DNA of 64,000 nt from Comamonas testosteroni (lineage in GTDB: Bacteria; Pseudomonadota; Gammaproteobacteria; Burkholderiales; Burkholderiaceae_C), in NCBI GenBank assembly GCA_008727115.1, contig CP044131.1, positions 1,674,001 through 1,738,000 of the forward strand, read 5' to 3'. Each line of letters begins with the position of its first letter. Within the stretch, counting starts at the first letter, position 1. A program made the position numbers and the translations under genes. The notes under the pieces are model-generated. The model saw nothing but the letters and a program-made list of their open reading frames with translations. It was not told the origin of the DNA and did not search any database. Of this stretch, positions 1 through 8,867 are shown in pieces.

Positions 1-60
1 GCGAAGACTTTGTTATTTCTTCGATAGCTCTGCAGCTTCAACAGCCGAGAAGGACATTGT

Positions 61-2550
61 GTGAATTCGCAGCAAGGCTTTCATGTCGACCCTTTGCTGG
101 CCTCAGTGCTTGAGGGCTTGCAAGAGGGAGTCTGGCTGCTGGATGGGCAGACGCTGCGGGTGATTCATGCCAATGGAGCAAGCGTACAGCTCACAGGCTA
201 TACGGCCGCCCAGGCCAAGGAGCAGTACGTCGAAGTGCTGTGTGCATCCCTTGTACAAAAAGCGTTCTGGCAGGACGAATCCAATTGGCAGGGAGGGGCG
301 AAATTCCTTTCTGAAATTCGCTGTGCTGACGGCTCGCTGCTAGCTGTGGAGTTGGGAGTGAATGCGGTTGCCCAGAATTCGCAATGGCTGATGCTCACCA
401 TGCTTGACTGCAGTGAGCAATTGCGCCACGAGAGTGAGCTGGATATGCTGCTGTCAGAGTTGCGTGCCACTCTGGAGTCGGCTGCAGATGGCATGATGGT
501 CTGTGATCTGCGTGGTGGCATTCGTGCTTTTAACCACCGTTTTGCCGAGCTGTGGCAGTTGCCTGAAGCGCTGCTGCTGCACAGAGACGATGGCGCGATC
601 TTCGCGCATCTTGAGGAGCAGACGGCCAGCAGCGAAAGTCAGTTCACTTTGCTGCAGGATGCACAGGATCTGTCTGCGCCGCAAACTTCTGAAGTGCTGC
701 AGCTTAAAAGTGGGCGAGTGCTAGAGCGCAGGTCAGTGCCTCAGCTTAGCCGTGGTGTTGCCATAGGGCGTATCTATTCCTACCGAGACATTACGGTGGA
801 GTCCAATTCGGCTGCAGAGCTGCGCTTGGCTGCACGGGTCTTTGAGTCCAGTCTTGATGGCATTTTCATTGCTGATGCACATGGGGTCATCGTGCAGGTG
901 AACCCTGCAGGTGCACAGCTCTTGCATGGTATGACTGTGCTGGGGCGCTCCGCTTGGACCATGTTTGAGTCCGATAACGGGCAGGTAGATGATTTGTGGC
1001 AGCAAGCTGCTGCGCGCTGGGAAGTCGGGGGCTTTTGGGAGGGCAATCTCTGGCTCAGGCAAAGCGAGGGCCAGCGCTGTGCTGTCTGGCTTTCCTGGGT
1101 CGCCTTGCGAGATGGTTATGGCCGCTTGATGCAAAGCATAGGTTTCATGCGTGATATGACGATGCAGCGCAGTGCCCAGCAGCAGATTGAGCAATTGGCG
1201 TACAGCGATGCTTTGACTGGGCTGCCTAATCGGTTGCATCTGAGTCGTCATGTGCAGGCCGTAATTGCTGCAGCACGCTTCAGCTCCCAGCCTTTCAGTA
1301 TTTTGTTTTTGGATCTGGATCGCTTCAAGATCATCAATGACTCTTTGGGTCATGATTTTGGCGATAGGGTGCTGAAGCTGGTGGCTCAGCGACTGAGTGC
1401 ACTGCTGCGACCTGCCGACATGCTTTGCCGGCAAGGCGGTGACGAGTTCGTTCTCTATCTGAGTGGCTGCACGGGGGAAGGAGCTTCTGCGGTAGCCGCG
1501 CGTATTCTGGAGGAGATGCGTCAGCCGTTCATGCTGGATGGCCTGGGATTTTCCGTGCAGTGCAGCATCGGCGCCGCTCAGTTCCCTGCGGATGGGCTGA
1601 CACTGGATGAGTTGATTCGTCAGGCTGACATTGCCATGTATCGAGTCAAGGAGCGTGGGCGCGGCAACTTCAGCTTTTATCAGCCTCAGATGAGCGCAGG
1701 CCTGCTCTCGCGCATGAAGCTGGAGCACTCCATGCGACAAGCCTTGAGTAAGGGACATATGGCAGTGCATTTCCAGCCTCAGGTGCATATTCGCTCGGGC
1801 CGAATTGTGGCTGCAGAAGCACTGTTGCGCTGGACAGATCCTGAACTGGGTGTCATATCACCTGCTGCTTTTATCCCTTTGGCGGAAGAGTCTGGCTATG
1901 TGGTGGCGCTTGATGCCTGGGTGTTGGAGCAATCTGTACAGGAGGCAGCCCGCTGGCAGGCAGCGGGGACGCCTGTCAAAGTCTCGGTCAATGTCTCGGC
2001 ACTGGAGTTCCGACAGCCTGATTTTGTAGATCGCTTGACCCGTGTTCTCAAAGACAGTGGTTTACCAGCTCAATGGCTGGAGCTGGAGTTGACGGAAAGC
2101 ATTTTGTTGCAGGAGGCGCAGGAAATGGCGCAACGAGTGCACCAAATTGCCGAGCTTGGTGTTGGCTTGGTGATCGATGACTTTGGCACAGGCTATTCAA
2201 GCTTGGCTTACCTCAAGAAGCTGCCGATCTCCAAGATCAAGATTGACCAAAGCTTTGTGCGTGGCTTGCCGTATGATGCCGGGGACAAGGCGATTGTGGG
2301 AGCCATCATCAGCATGGGGCAGGCGTTAGGTGTGGAGCTTGTGGCTGAAGGGGTGGAGACACAAGAGCAATGCCACGCAATTGATCAAATGCAAGGAGGC
2401 TATTTCCAGGGATATCTGTGCTCGCCGGCCTTGCCTGCAGATCAATTCAGGAGGCGGCTTGAGCAGGGCGAGTCTCAGAGTAGGGCGGAGTGGCAGTCGT
2501 ACTACTTGGGTGAGGATGAGGGAAATACCCGCATCTCCGGCTTGCAATAA
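61..2550 (+). CDS. PAS-GGDEF-EAL c-di-GMP turnover protein
   Basis: An 829-residue protein that probably makes and/or breaks cyclic di-GMP. Three PAS-like sensory modules occupy about residues 10-375. A diguanylate cyclase domain follows at about 385-545 with an intact GGDEF near residue 459 and an RPAD inhibitory (I-site) motif five residues before it. The C-terminal phosphodiesterase domain (about 560-815) has EALLRW near 586, ESGYV and DDFGTGYSS. Both catalytic motifs look intact, so which activity dominates cannot be told from sequence. No membrane segment is evident, so it is probably a cytosolic sensor. The start is GTG at 61, preceded by a GAGAAGGA ribosome site. The signal sensed is unknown. 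Confidence 0.93.
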   Translation: MNSQQGFHVDPLLASVLEGLQEGVWLLDGQTLRVIHANGASVQLTGYTAAQAKEQYVEVLCASLVQKAFWQDESNWQGGAKFLSEIRCADGSLLAVELGVNAVAQNSQWLMLTMLDCSEQLRHESELDMLLSELRATLESAADGMMVCDLRGGIRAFNHRFAELWQLPEALLLHRDDGAIFAHLEEQTASSESQFTLLQDAQDLSAPQTSEVLQLKSGRVLERRSVPQLSRGVAIGRIYSYRDITVESNSAAELRLAARVFESSLDGIFIADAHGVIVQVNPAGAQLLHGMTVLGRSAWTMFESDNGQVDDLWQQAAARWEVGGFWEGNLWLRQSEGQRCAVWLSWVALRDGYGRLMQSIGFMRDMTMQRSAQQQIEQLAYSDALTGLPNRLHLSRHVQAVIAAARFSSQPFSILFLDLDRFKIINDSLGHDFGDRVLKLVAQRLSALLRPADMLCRQGGDEFVLYLSGCTGEGASAVAARILEEMRQPFMLDGLGFSVQCSIGAAQFPADGLTLDELIRQADIAMYRVKERGRGNFSFYQPQMSAGLLSRMKLEHSMRQALSKGHMAVHFQPQVHIRSGRIVAAEALLRWTDPELGVISPAAFIPLAEESGYVVALDAWVLEQSVQEAARWQAAGTPVKVSVNVSALEFRQPDFVDRLTRVLKDSGLPAQWLELELTESILLQEAQEMAQRVHQIAELGVGLVIDDFGTGYSSLAYLKKLPISKIKIDQSFVRGLPYDAGDKAIVGAIISMGQALGVELVAEGVETQEQCHAIDQMQGGYFQGYLCSPALPADQFRRRLEQGESQSRAEWQSYYLGEDEGNTRISGLQ

Positions 2551-2671
2551 GCACTCGGGGCTCTCATCTTCCAAGTCTTTATCGTCTGAGTTGACGATGT
2601 GCGACTGCTGCGAATGCAGAACAATCCGTTTATTTCCAAGCTGAAGTTTGGACGCGGGGTATTGAGCTGCT

Positions 2672-3973
2672 GTGAGCGTGCTCGGAGTTGAGCAGCTTGA
2701 TGGGCCGGATTTTTTGAGAGAGCAAATGCCCAAAAGCGATTACGCAACTTTTGACTTCTATAGCTATCTTGGAACCCCTGTGGAGGCGGCTAACCGCTTC
2801 CATGTGCTCGGGGACTCTGAGCCTGTTTGCCCTAAGGCAGTAGAAGGTGATGCAGTCATTAGTACTGAAAGCTTGAGTCAGCTGATTGCTGCCTTGTATG
2901 AAACAGCGATAGATCCTCAGGAATGGAAGTTCTTTCTTGAACTTTTGCGCACCCATGCTGCAGGTAACTTTGCCTCTCTTGTTGTAAGAGATCCCAATGG
3001 TGAGAATCTCGGGTGGGTCATTTCCGCGACAGGCAGTCGTGCGGAGGTCATGCCCTATGACCCGTATGCGCAATGGAGCCCTTTTGTAGGGATTGCCAAG
3101 GATAGCGTTGTCACCTTGCAGGATGTGATGACGGAGGCTGAATGGCATGCATGTCGCTACTACACAGAGTGGTGTAAGGGTGTGGGGATTGAGCACATAT
3201 TGGCAGTTGATATCTCCACCGATAACGGTTGCTCCTATGGTTTGCGCATCACCAGGGCAGGCGCTACTGGTGCCTTTGAGCAGAGACTGCGTGATCTCGT
3301 GCGTATGCTGGTGCCTCATCTCAAGAGAGTGTTGAACCTGCAGCTGAATCTGCACCGAGACCGCCAGGTCATATCGCTGTACGGGCGTGCCACTGCCCAG
3401 CTGATGATGGGGGTGGTGATTCTTGATCAGACAGGGAGGATGATTGAGGCCAATCCTGCGGCGACAACGATCTTGAACGTAGGTGACGGGATCAGAATCA
3501 ACAACGGCGCACTTGAGGCCGTTTATGCCAATGACAATCGCAAGCTGCAGCGCCTCATTCGCGATGCACTGCTTTCTCCCAGGATGGCACGTACCTCAAT
3601 GATGGAAGGTATGTCCATCACTCGCCAGTCAGGTCAGTTGAACTGGGGGGTTGTAGTGCAGAGTATTTCCCCTGACGAGTGGACGGAGGGTAAACAGCGT
3701 CCCAGTGTCGCAGTTTTTCTGCGCGACACAACGGGCAAGGCCGATCCCCCGGTCAAGCTCACGCAGCAACTCTTTCATCTGACTCCTGCAGAAACGGCTG
3801 TGGCTACGCACTTGAGCAATGGGATGTCTCTGGAGGAGGCTGCAGAGGCCTTGGGTATCAAGCCCAATACGGCAAGGGCTCACTTGCGCTCTATCTTTTC
3901 GAAGACGGGGGTGCGCAGGCAGACAGAGTTAGTGCGCCTGTTCCTCAATAGCGTGGCATGGCTGGGGAACTGA
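2672..3973 (+). CDS. LuxR-type helix-turn-helix transcriptional regulator
   Basis: A 433-residue regulator. The C-terminal 60 residues form a LuxR/FixJ-type DNA-binding domain (LTPAETAVATHLSNG, then NTARAHLRSIFSKTG). The N-terminal part is an uncharacterised sensory region, and around residues 240-270 there is a PAS-like stretch (GVVILDQTGRMIEANPAA). No phosphoreceiver domain is seen. The GTG at 2672 gives the longest form. An ATG at 2726, just after GAGAGAGC, is an alternative start that would remove 18 residues. It follows the c-di-GMP gene on the same strand and is bounded downstream by the hairpin at 4001. The target genes and ligand are unknown. Confidence 0.85.
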   Translation: MSVLGVEQLDGPDFLREQMPKSDYATFDFYSYLGTPVEAANRFHVLGDSEPVCPKAVEGDAVISTESLSQLIAALYETAIDPQEWKFFLELLRTHAAGNFASLVVRDPNGENLGWVISATGSRAEVMPYDPYAQWSPFVGIAKDSVVTLQDVMTEAEWHACRYYTEWCKGVGIEHILAVDISTDNGCSYGLRITRAGATGAFEQRLRDLVRMLVPHLKRVLNLQLNLHRDRQVISLYGRATAQLMMGVVILDQTGRMIEANPAATTILNVGDGIRINNGALEAVYANDNRKLQRLIRDALLSPRMARTSMMEGMSITRQSGQLNWGVVVQSISPDEWTEGKQRPSVAVFLRDTTGKADPPVKLTQQLFHLTPAETAVATHLSNGMSLEEAAEALGIKPNTARAHLRSIFSKTGVRRQTELVRLFLNSVAWLGN

Positions 3974-4000
3974 TGGGACCAGCTGAGGAAGAATAAAAAA

Positions 4001-4019
4001 AGATCCGCAGAGCGGATCT
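4001..4019 (-). terminator. Rho-independent terminator between the LuxR gene and 6S RNA
   Basis: An 8-bp perfect stem (AGATCCGC / GCGGATCT) with a 3-base loop. On the minus strand it is followed by six T residues, so it is a good terminator for the zapA-6S RNA transcript. On the plus strand the T tract is shorter, so it may also act weakly on the LuxR-type gene. Confidence 0.8.
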
Positions 4020-4031
4020 TTCAAGGTGCGT

Positions 4032-4068
4032 AGGTACTTGTTTCCATCAGCAAGTGAAACAAGCACCT
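4032..4068 (-). other. Long hairpin downstream of 6S RNA
   Basis: A 13-bp inverted repeat (AGGTACTTGTTTC and GAAACAAGCACCT) with one G-T pair and an 11-base loop. It lies between the 3' end of the 6S RNA and the terminator. It lacks its own T tract, so it may protect or help process the 6S precursor. That role is inferred from position only. Confidence 0.5.
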
Positions 4069-4075
4069 AAATAAT

Positions 4076-4250
4076 AGGTGTCTGCAAATGCCACCGGTTC
4101 GTCATCCTGAACCGGGGGTTCAGGTGGGCAAGAGCAACCTATCGTTGGGTTCATCTGACGCGAGACGATCACGCTCAATAGGTGATGTATCAAGCCCGTG
4201 CTCAATGAGCATTGGTTCAAGGAAATATAAAAACCGGCAGATTTGCAGAC
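4076..4250 (-). ncRNA. ssrS: 6S RNA
   Basis: 6S RNA binds sigma70-RNA polymerase holoenzyme and restrains housekeeping promoters in stationary phase. The evidence is positional and structural. It lies directly downstream of zapA on the same strand, the usual place for ssrS. The ends pair in a 10-bp closing stem (GTCTGCAAAT with ATTTGCAGAC). Near the 3' side is the hairpin CCTGAACC-CCC-GGTTCAGG, followed by GATGACG, like the conserved 6S closing region. The length of about 175 nt is normal. A TTAAAAT -10-like box sits just upstream at 4257-4263. Exact ends are approximate. Confidence 0.8.
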
Positions 4251-4319
4251 GTCCTCATTTTAACGTCTGTTCAGGTGCCTTGTGCACTCAAATGCCATTG
4301 AGTCATTCGGGTGAAGCGC

Positions 4320-4703
4320 TTAAAGAAGGCGGGTGTCTGACTCTAGGACTTCGTCCAGCTTGAGCATCAATTGTGCGGCCAGAGTTTCCTGACGTTGCTG
4401 CTCGGCATGGAGGGCTTGGGCAGCTTCGGCATCGACTTCAGGCTGCTGCTGAGTCAGGTGGTGCATTTCTGCCTCGGCGCTAGCCATGTGAGCCTGTTGT
4501 GCATCGCGGTCAAGAACATCAAAAGCCATGTTCAAAGCGGCCAGCACGGCCACGCGCTCGCGCGATCGAACTTTGCCGCTGTCACGGATGCGGGTCATGG
4601 CCTCGTCCACGCGGTGGGCAGCTTCTTGCACGCGTTCTTCTTGACCATCGGGGCAGGTCAGCACATAGCTTTGCTGCATGATTTGCACATCAATCTGCTT
4701 CAT
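4320..4703 (-). CDS. zapA: Cell division protein ZapA
   Basis: A 127-residue ZapA-family protein, a Z-ring-associated factor that binds and bundles FtsZ at midcell. It opens with the family's MKQIDVQIMQQSY-like strand. RVAVLAALNMAFDVL and a long C-terminal coiled coil follow, used for dimer and tetramer formation. The length is slightly above the roughly 105 residues usual in gamma-proteobacteria. The next gene upstream (4747-4968) encodes a short coiled-coil protein likely to work with it, and the 6S RNA gene follows downstream. The three probably form one transcription unit ending at the 4001 hairpin. Confidence 0.93.
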   Translation of the reverse strand: MKQIDVQIMQQSYVLTCPDGQEERVQEAAHRVDEAMTRIRDSGKVRSRERVAVLAALNMAFDVLDRDAQQAHMASAEAEMHHLTQQQPEVDAEAAQALHAEQQRQETLAAQLMLKLDEVLESDTRLL

Positions 4704-4746
4704 GGGCGTCAGTGGCGGGTCTGGTTATGGGTGAAAGTGACGAGGG

Positions 4747-4968
4747 TCACTCGCCCTGGTTGGCGGGCAGGCGTTCGATCAGAGCATCAACGCGAGCGCG
4801 TGCAGCCTGCAGGCGCAGACGCAGCAAATCGCGCTCTTGTGTGAGAGCAATGACCTGATCGGTAAGCAGGGTGTTGGTGCGCTGCAGTTCCTCGTGGCGC
4901 ACCAGCAGACGCTCAACACGCTCGGCAATGAGATCAATAGAGGGCTGGGTGGTCATAGACTCTGCCAT
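4747..4968 (-). CDS. ZapB-like short coiled-coil protein
   Basis: A 73-residue protein that is almost entirely heptad-rich helix (LIAERVERLLVRHEELQR, then LTQERDLLRLRLQAA). It matches my memory of the TIGR02449 type of protein found upstream of zapA in beta- and gamma-proteobacteria. By analogy with ZapB it probably links ZapA-decorated FtsZ into a denser ring, but that role is inferred from size, coiled coil and position. An internal ATG at residue 5 (MTTQPS) could be the true start. It is separated from zapA by 43 bases. Confidence 0.75.
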   Translation of the reverse strand: MAESMTTQPSIDLIAERVERLLVRHEELQRTNTLLTDQVIALTQERDLLRLRLQAARARVDALIERLPANQGE

Positions 4969-5235
4969 TGTAGGTCTTGCAGTCTGGGCATGGATGTAAA
5001 TATGCAGGCAAATTCGGCTGTTTGTGCCGAGGAATCGCCTTGCTTGAGCAGTGCAGTTGGGAACTTGCTGGTTTCTTCCAAAATCGTAGCGCTATACGCA
5101 GGCGCTGTCTGCCCCAAGATGCTGTTTAAAGTAAAAAATCGTCACCTGAACGGCAGATAATTTAGTTCGATCGAACGATGAAGCGGCCGACAGGCTTATT
5201 ACAATGCGCAGCTGTTGGTGCTCGAGGCTGCTCTT

Positions 5236-5424
5236 CTGCGGTCTCAGTTCAACGGGAAGCAGGGAGGAGCTGGCCAGAACACTGGCCTCTCCGAGCCTGC
5301 GCTGCCCCCGCAACGGTCGGCGAATGGAATGCCGAGCATTCCACCTTTTCCCTCATAGCCACTGGCGCTCAGCGCTGGGAAGGCTGGTAAGAGGATGATT
5401 CGCCTAGCCCGGATACCGGCCAAC
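5236..5424 (+). promoter_or_regulatory. Cobalamin (adenosylcobalamin) riboswitch
   Basis: The leader carries the class-I cobalamin aptamer landmarks in order: AACGGGAA, the invariant GCTGCCCCCGCAACGG, GCCACTGG, GGGAAGG and the B12 box AGCCCGGATACCGGCC (5405-5420). Binding of the coenzyme normally lowers expression of downstream uptake and synthesis genes. It lies 85 bases before btuB and probably governs at least btuB and perhaps the whole collinear cob locus. The rest of the 4969-5508 intergenic stretch holds only divergent promoter sequence as far as I can see. Confidence 0.9.
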
Positions 5425-5508
5425 ATGGGTGTGTCTGCATCAAGTGCAGGCACTGTTTGCTCATTGTCGGCGGGTAGGCTGGCAGGAGCGTTTTTCTGAA
5501 TTTCTCCA

Positions 5509-7371
5509 ATGAGTTCGTTTTCTCGGCAGCGCGTGGGCGCTGTTCTGTCGTTGTCCGCGCGTCCCGTGTCTCTGGCAGCTTTTTTAACGCTTTATTCCGC
5601 TTCGATCGCAAGTGCCAGCAGTCTGGATGAGGTCGTGGTTTCAGCCACACGCAGCGAGCAACGCCTAGCGGACGCAGTCGCGGATATTACGGTTGTCGAC
5701 AGCAAGGCGATTGAGCGCAGCGGGCAAAACAGCGTGGCCGAGCTGTTGTCTCGCCAGCCCGGCATGCAGATCAGCACCACTGGCGGACCAGTGACCACGA
5801 CCAATGTGTTCATCCGTGGCGCCAGTACCCAGTACACCGCCGTCTATCTGGATGGCGTGCGAATGGAAAGCCAAACCACCAGCGGTGGTGTGACCTGGCA
5901 GAACATTCCTTTGGCCTTGATCGACCGGATTGAAATTCTGCGCGGCCCAGCCGCTGCAGTCTATGGCTCTGACGCCATGGGCGGCGTGATTTTGCTGTTC
6001 ACCAAAAAGGGTGAAGGTCACTGGACTCCTTATGTGGAGGCTGGCTACGGCACACATGGCACTTACCGTGCGGGCGCCGGTATGAGTGGCGCGGTGGGTG
6101 TCTGGGATTACAGCCTGTCGGCGCAGCGAGAAGGCAGCGAAGGTTTCAACTCCAAGACTGTCGCCACCGCTGATCCCGACAAGGATGGTTACCGTCGTAC
6201 CTCTTTGGCAGCGAATGTGGGGCTGCAGTTGAATGCGGCACACCGCCTGCAGGCGCAGCTGCTGAAGTCGGAGACTAAGAGTGACTATGACGAAAGCTCC
6301 AAGCGCAACGGCGCCCAGTACCAGCGCGAGATGGAGACTGTGGGTGCTTCCTGGCTTGCGAACTGGTCTGATGTCTATCGCAGCACACTCAGTGTGAACA
6401 CCTCGCGCGACGACTACACGCTGGTGCCGTCGAACGAAAAGACCAAGACGCGGCTCAACACCTATTTGCTGCAGAACGAATTCAAGGTCGCCAAGGGGCA
6501 GCTGTTCACGGCATCGCTGGAGCGCCGCGAGGACGACTTCACCAATGTCAAGGTCAGCCAGGGCCACCAGTCGCGCCACCAGAATGCCTTGGCTTTGGGC
6601 TATGGTGTTTCGCTGGACGCACATACGCTGCAGCTGAATGCGCGTCATGACAAGGACAGCGAATTTGGTGGCAAGAGCACAGGCAGTGCTGCCTACGCCT
6701 GGAAGTTTGCGCCGCAGTGGCGTGTGAGTGCTTCGGTCGGTACGGCTTTCCGCGTACCCACGCTGTACCAGCGCTTCTCGTCTTATGGCGATGCCAATCT
6801 GAAGCCAGAAGAAAGCCGGAACCAGGAGCTGGGGCTGCGCTGGGCTCAGGGAGACAACAATTTCTCTGCCACGGTGTATCGCAACCGCTTCTCCAATATG
6901 GTGAGTTATGTGAGCTATGAAAACAAGAACGGGCCTTGCGGCACCTCGGGCTGCTATGAAAACGTGGACCGAGCCCAGCTCGAAGGCCTGACCTTGGCGG
7001 GTGCTTACCGTACGGGCGCATTCAAGTGGCATGGCTCGGTGGACTTCCAGAATCCTCGCAATGAAAAAACGGGCCAGATGCTGGCACGCCGCTCGCAGCG
7101 TTATCTGACGCTGGGCGTGGATACCAAGTTCAAGGGCTGGGAGCTGGGTGCTGAAATGCAATCGGCCAGCCGTCGCCATGACAAGGAAGGCGATGCCAAG
7201 ATTCTGGGCGGCTACACCTTGTTCAATCTGTCGGCTTCGACCCGGGTGGCCAAAGACTTCACCCTCTTTGCTCGACTGGACAACCTGATGGACCGTGATT
7301 ACACGATGGCCAAGGACTATGCCACCGCTGGCCGAACCCTTTGGGTGGGCCTGAAGTGGATGCCTCAATAA
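5509..7371 (+). CDS. btuB: TonB-dependent vitamin B12 outer-membrane receptor
   Basis: A 620-residue TonB-dependent receptor that imports cobalamin and other corrinoids across the outer membrane. After a signal peptide (about residues 1-36) comes the TonB box LDEVVVSATR. The plug domain contains VFIRGASTQYTAVYLDGVR and IEILRGPAAAVYGSDAMGG, and the beta-barrel continues to the C-terminus. The cobalamin riboswitch directly upstream and the following cobB, cobU and btuFCD genes fix the substrate. A CxxxxC pair (GPCGTSGC) sits in a predicted extracellular loop. The ribosome site before the ATG is weak, which fits translational control by the riboswitch. Confidence 0.93.
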   Translation: MSSFSRQRVGAVLSLSARPVSLAAFLTLYSASIASASSLDEVVVSATRSEQRLADAVADITVVDSKAIERSGQNSVAELLSRQPGMQISTTGGPVTTTNVFIRGASTQYTAVYLDGVRMESQTTSGGVTWQNIPLALIDRIEILRGPAAAVYGSDAMGGVILLFTKKGEGHWTPYVEAGYGTHGTYRAGAGMSGAVGVWDYSLSAQREGSEGFNSKTVATADPDKDGYRRTSLAANVGLQLNAAHRLQAQLLKSETKSDYDESSKRNGAQYQREMETVGASWLANWSDVYRSTLSVNTSRDDYTLVPSNEKTKTRLNTYLLQNEFKVAKGQLFTASLERREDDFTNVKVSQGHQSRHQNALALGYGVSLDAHTLQLNARHDKDSEFGGKSTGSAAYAWKFAPQWRVSASVGTAFRVPTLYQRFSSYGDANLKPEESRNQELGLRWAQGDNNFSATVYRNRFSNMVSYVSYENKNGPCGTSGCYENVDRAQLEGLTLAGAYRTGAFKWHGSVDFQNPRNEKTGQMLARRSQRYLTLGVDTKFKGWELGAEMQSASRRHDKEGDAKILGGYTLFNLSASTRVAKDFTLFARLDNLMDRDYTMAKDYATAGRTLWVGLKWMPQ

Positions 7372-7442
7372 GCCGTTCCCTGAAAAGCTGAAAGATGGGG
7401 CCGTCCAGTGCTCCATCGTCTCGGCAACCAACACCTGTGGTC

Positions 7443-8849
7443 ATGATGAATGTTGAAAACTTACGCTGTCCGGCACTGCTGATTACTTCGACCGCATCGG
7501 GGCAGGGCAAGACCACGCTGACTGCGGCCCTGGCCCGTTTGCATGCCCGCCAGGGGCGCAAGGTTAGGGTGTTCAAATGCGGACCGGATTTTCTGGACCC
7601 CTACTGGCACGAGTTGGCCAGCGGATCGCCCGTGCATTCGGTGGATTTGTGGATGACGGGTGAGGGCGATGTACGCCAGCGCCTGCACGAGGCTGCTCAG
7701 GACGCAGACTTGATCTTGGTCGAAGGTGTCATGGGGCTCTTTGATGGCAGCCCCAGTGCGGCAGACCTGGCGCAACTGCTGGGCTTGCACGTCATGGCCG
7801 TGGTCGATGCATCGGCCATGGCGGGCACATTCGGGGCACTGGCCTATGGCTTGCAGCATTACCAGCCGGGCCTGCGCTGGGCGGGCATGCTGGCCAACCG
7901 GGTGGCTAGCGCTCACCATGCTGACCTGCTTCAACAAGGCTTGCGGGACCCTGCTTTGTGGTTGGGGGCCATGCCCGGCGTGCACCTGGGGGCACCGGCT
8001 GCCAAAGCCAAGCAGGCGGCCTTGTTGCCGGAGCGCCATCTGGGGCTGATTGCTGCGCATGAGCTCGGCGATGCCATGCAGCGCCTGGATGCCGCTGCCG
8101 ATGCGCTGGCTCAGACTCCGCTGGGTCAGCGGCCCTGGCTGGAGCAGGAGGGGCAGCCCAGCTGGCAGGACTGGTGTGTGGACTTTGCCGGGCCTGCCCA
8201 GGCGAATGCGCAGAGCCAGCCTGAGCCCCAGCGCTTGCTGGAGGGAAAGCGCATTGCCATTGCACGCGATGCAGCGTTCTCCTTTATCTACCCGGCCAAT
8301 CTGGATTGCCTGCGCGCATTGGGGGCCGAGCTGTGCTTTTTTTCACCGCTGGCGGGTGATGCTCTGCCGCCCTGCGACGCGCTCTGGCTACCCGGTGGCT
8401 ACCCTGAGTTGCATGCGTCGGCTTTGCACGCCAACCAGCGCTTGCGGGACGATATTGCAGCCCATGTGGCGCAAGCCAAGCCGGTATGGGCCGAGTGCGG
8501 CGGCATGCTGGCCTTGTGCAATGGCGTCACGGCGCTGGACGGCAGCACTGAAGCCATGTGGGGGCTGCTGCCCGCACAAGTCATCATGCAAAACCGGCTG
8601 GGCGGACTGGGCATGCAGCAACTGGTGCTTGATGAAGGCGTGCTGCGTGGCCATACCTTCCATTACACGCGGCTGGAGACGGCCATGCCTGCGCTGACCC
8701 GCAGTAGCCGCCCTGGTGCGGCGGTGCAGGCCGACAGGGGAGAGGCCCTGTATCAGCAAGGCAGCGTGCGGGCCAGTTACTTTCATGCCTGGTTCCCCTC
8801 CTGCCCACGGGCGGTAGCGGCACTTTTTGGCGCAACAATCCAAGGCTGA
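7443..8849 (+). CDS. cobB: Cobyrinic acid a,c-diamide synthase
   Basis: A CbiA/CobB amidotransferase that uses ATP and glutamine to amidate the a and c side chains of cobyrinic acid. An N-terminal P-loop ATPase domain (TSTASGQGKTT) precedes CGPDFLDPYWH. The C-terminal class-I glutaminase domain has its nucleophile in WAECGGMLAL. I chose ATG 7443 (or 7446) because conservation begins at about LLITSTASGQGKT. An ATG at 7395 would add 16 residues unlike the family. Its presence means the host can process cobyrinic-acid-level precursors, not just finished cobinamide. Confidence 0.92.
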   Translation: MMNVENLRCPALLITSTASGQGKTTLTAALARLHARQGRKVRVFKCGPDFLDPYWHELASGSPVHSVDLWMTGEGDVRQRLHEAAQDADLILVEGVMGLFDGSPSAADLAQLLGLHVMAVVDASAMAGTFGALAYGLQHYQPGLRWAGMLANRVASAHHADLLQQGLRDPALWLGAMPGVHLGAPAAKAKQAALLPERHLGLIAAHELGDAMQRLDAAADALAQTPLGQRPWLEQEGQPSWQDWCVDFAGPAQANAQSQPEPQRLLEGKRIAIARDAAFSFIYPANLDCLRALGAELCFFSPLAGDALPPCDALWLPGGYPELHASALHANQRLRDDIAAHVAQAKPVWAECGGMLALCNGVTALDGSTEAMWGLLPAQVIMQNRLGGLGMQQLVLDEGVLRGHTFHYTRLETAMPALTRSSRPGAAVQADRGEALYQQGSVRASYFHAWFPSCPRAVAALFGATIQG

Positions 8850-8867
8850 GCTTTTCTGTCCATCACC

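Noticed and set aside
5665-7434. A 589-codon open frame opposite btuB
   Set aside because: Antisense shadow of a well-supported receptor gene. It has no ribosome site and no recognisable protein.
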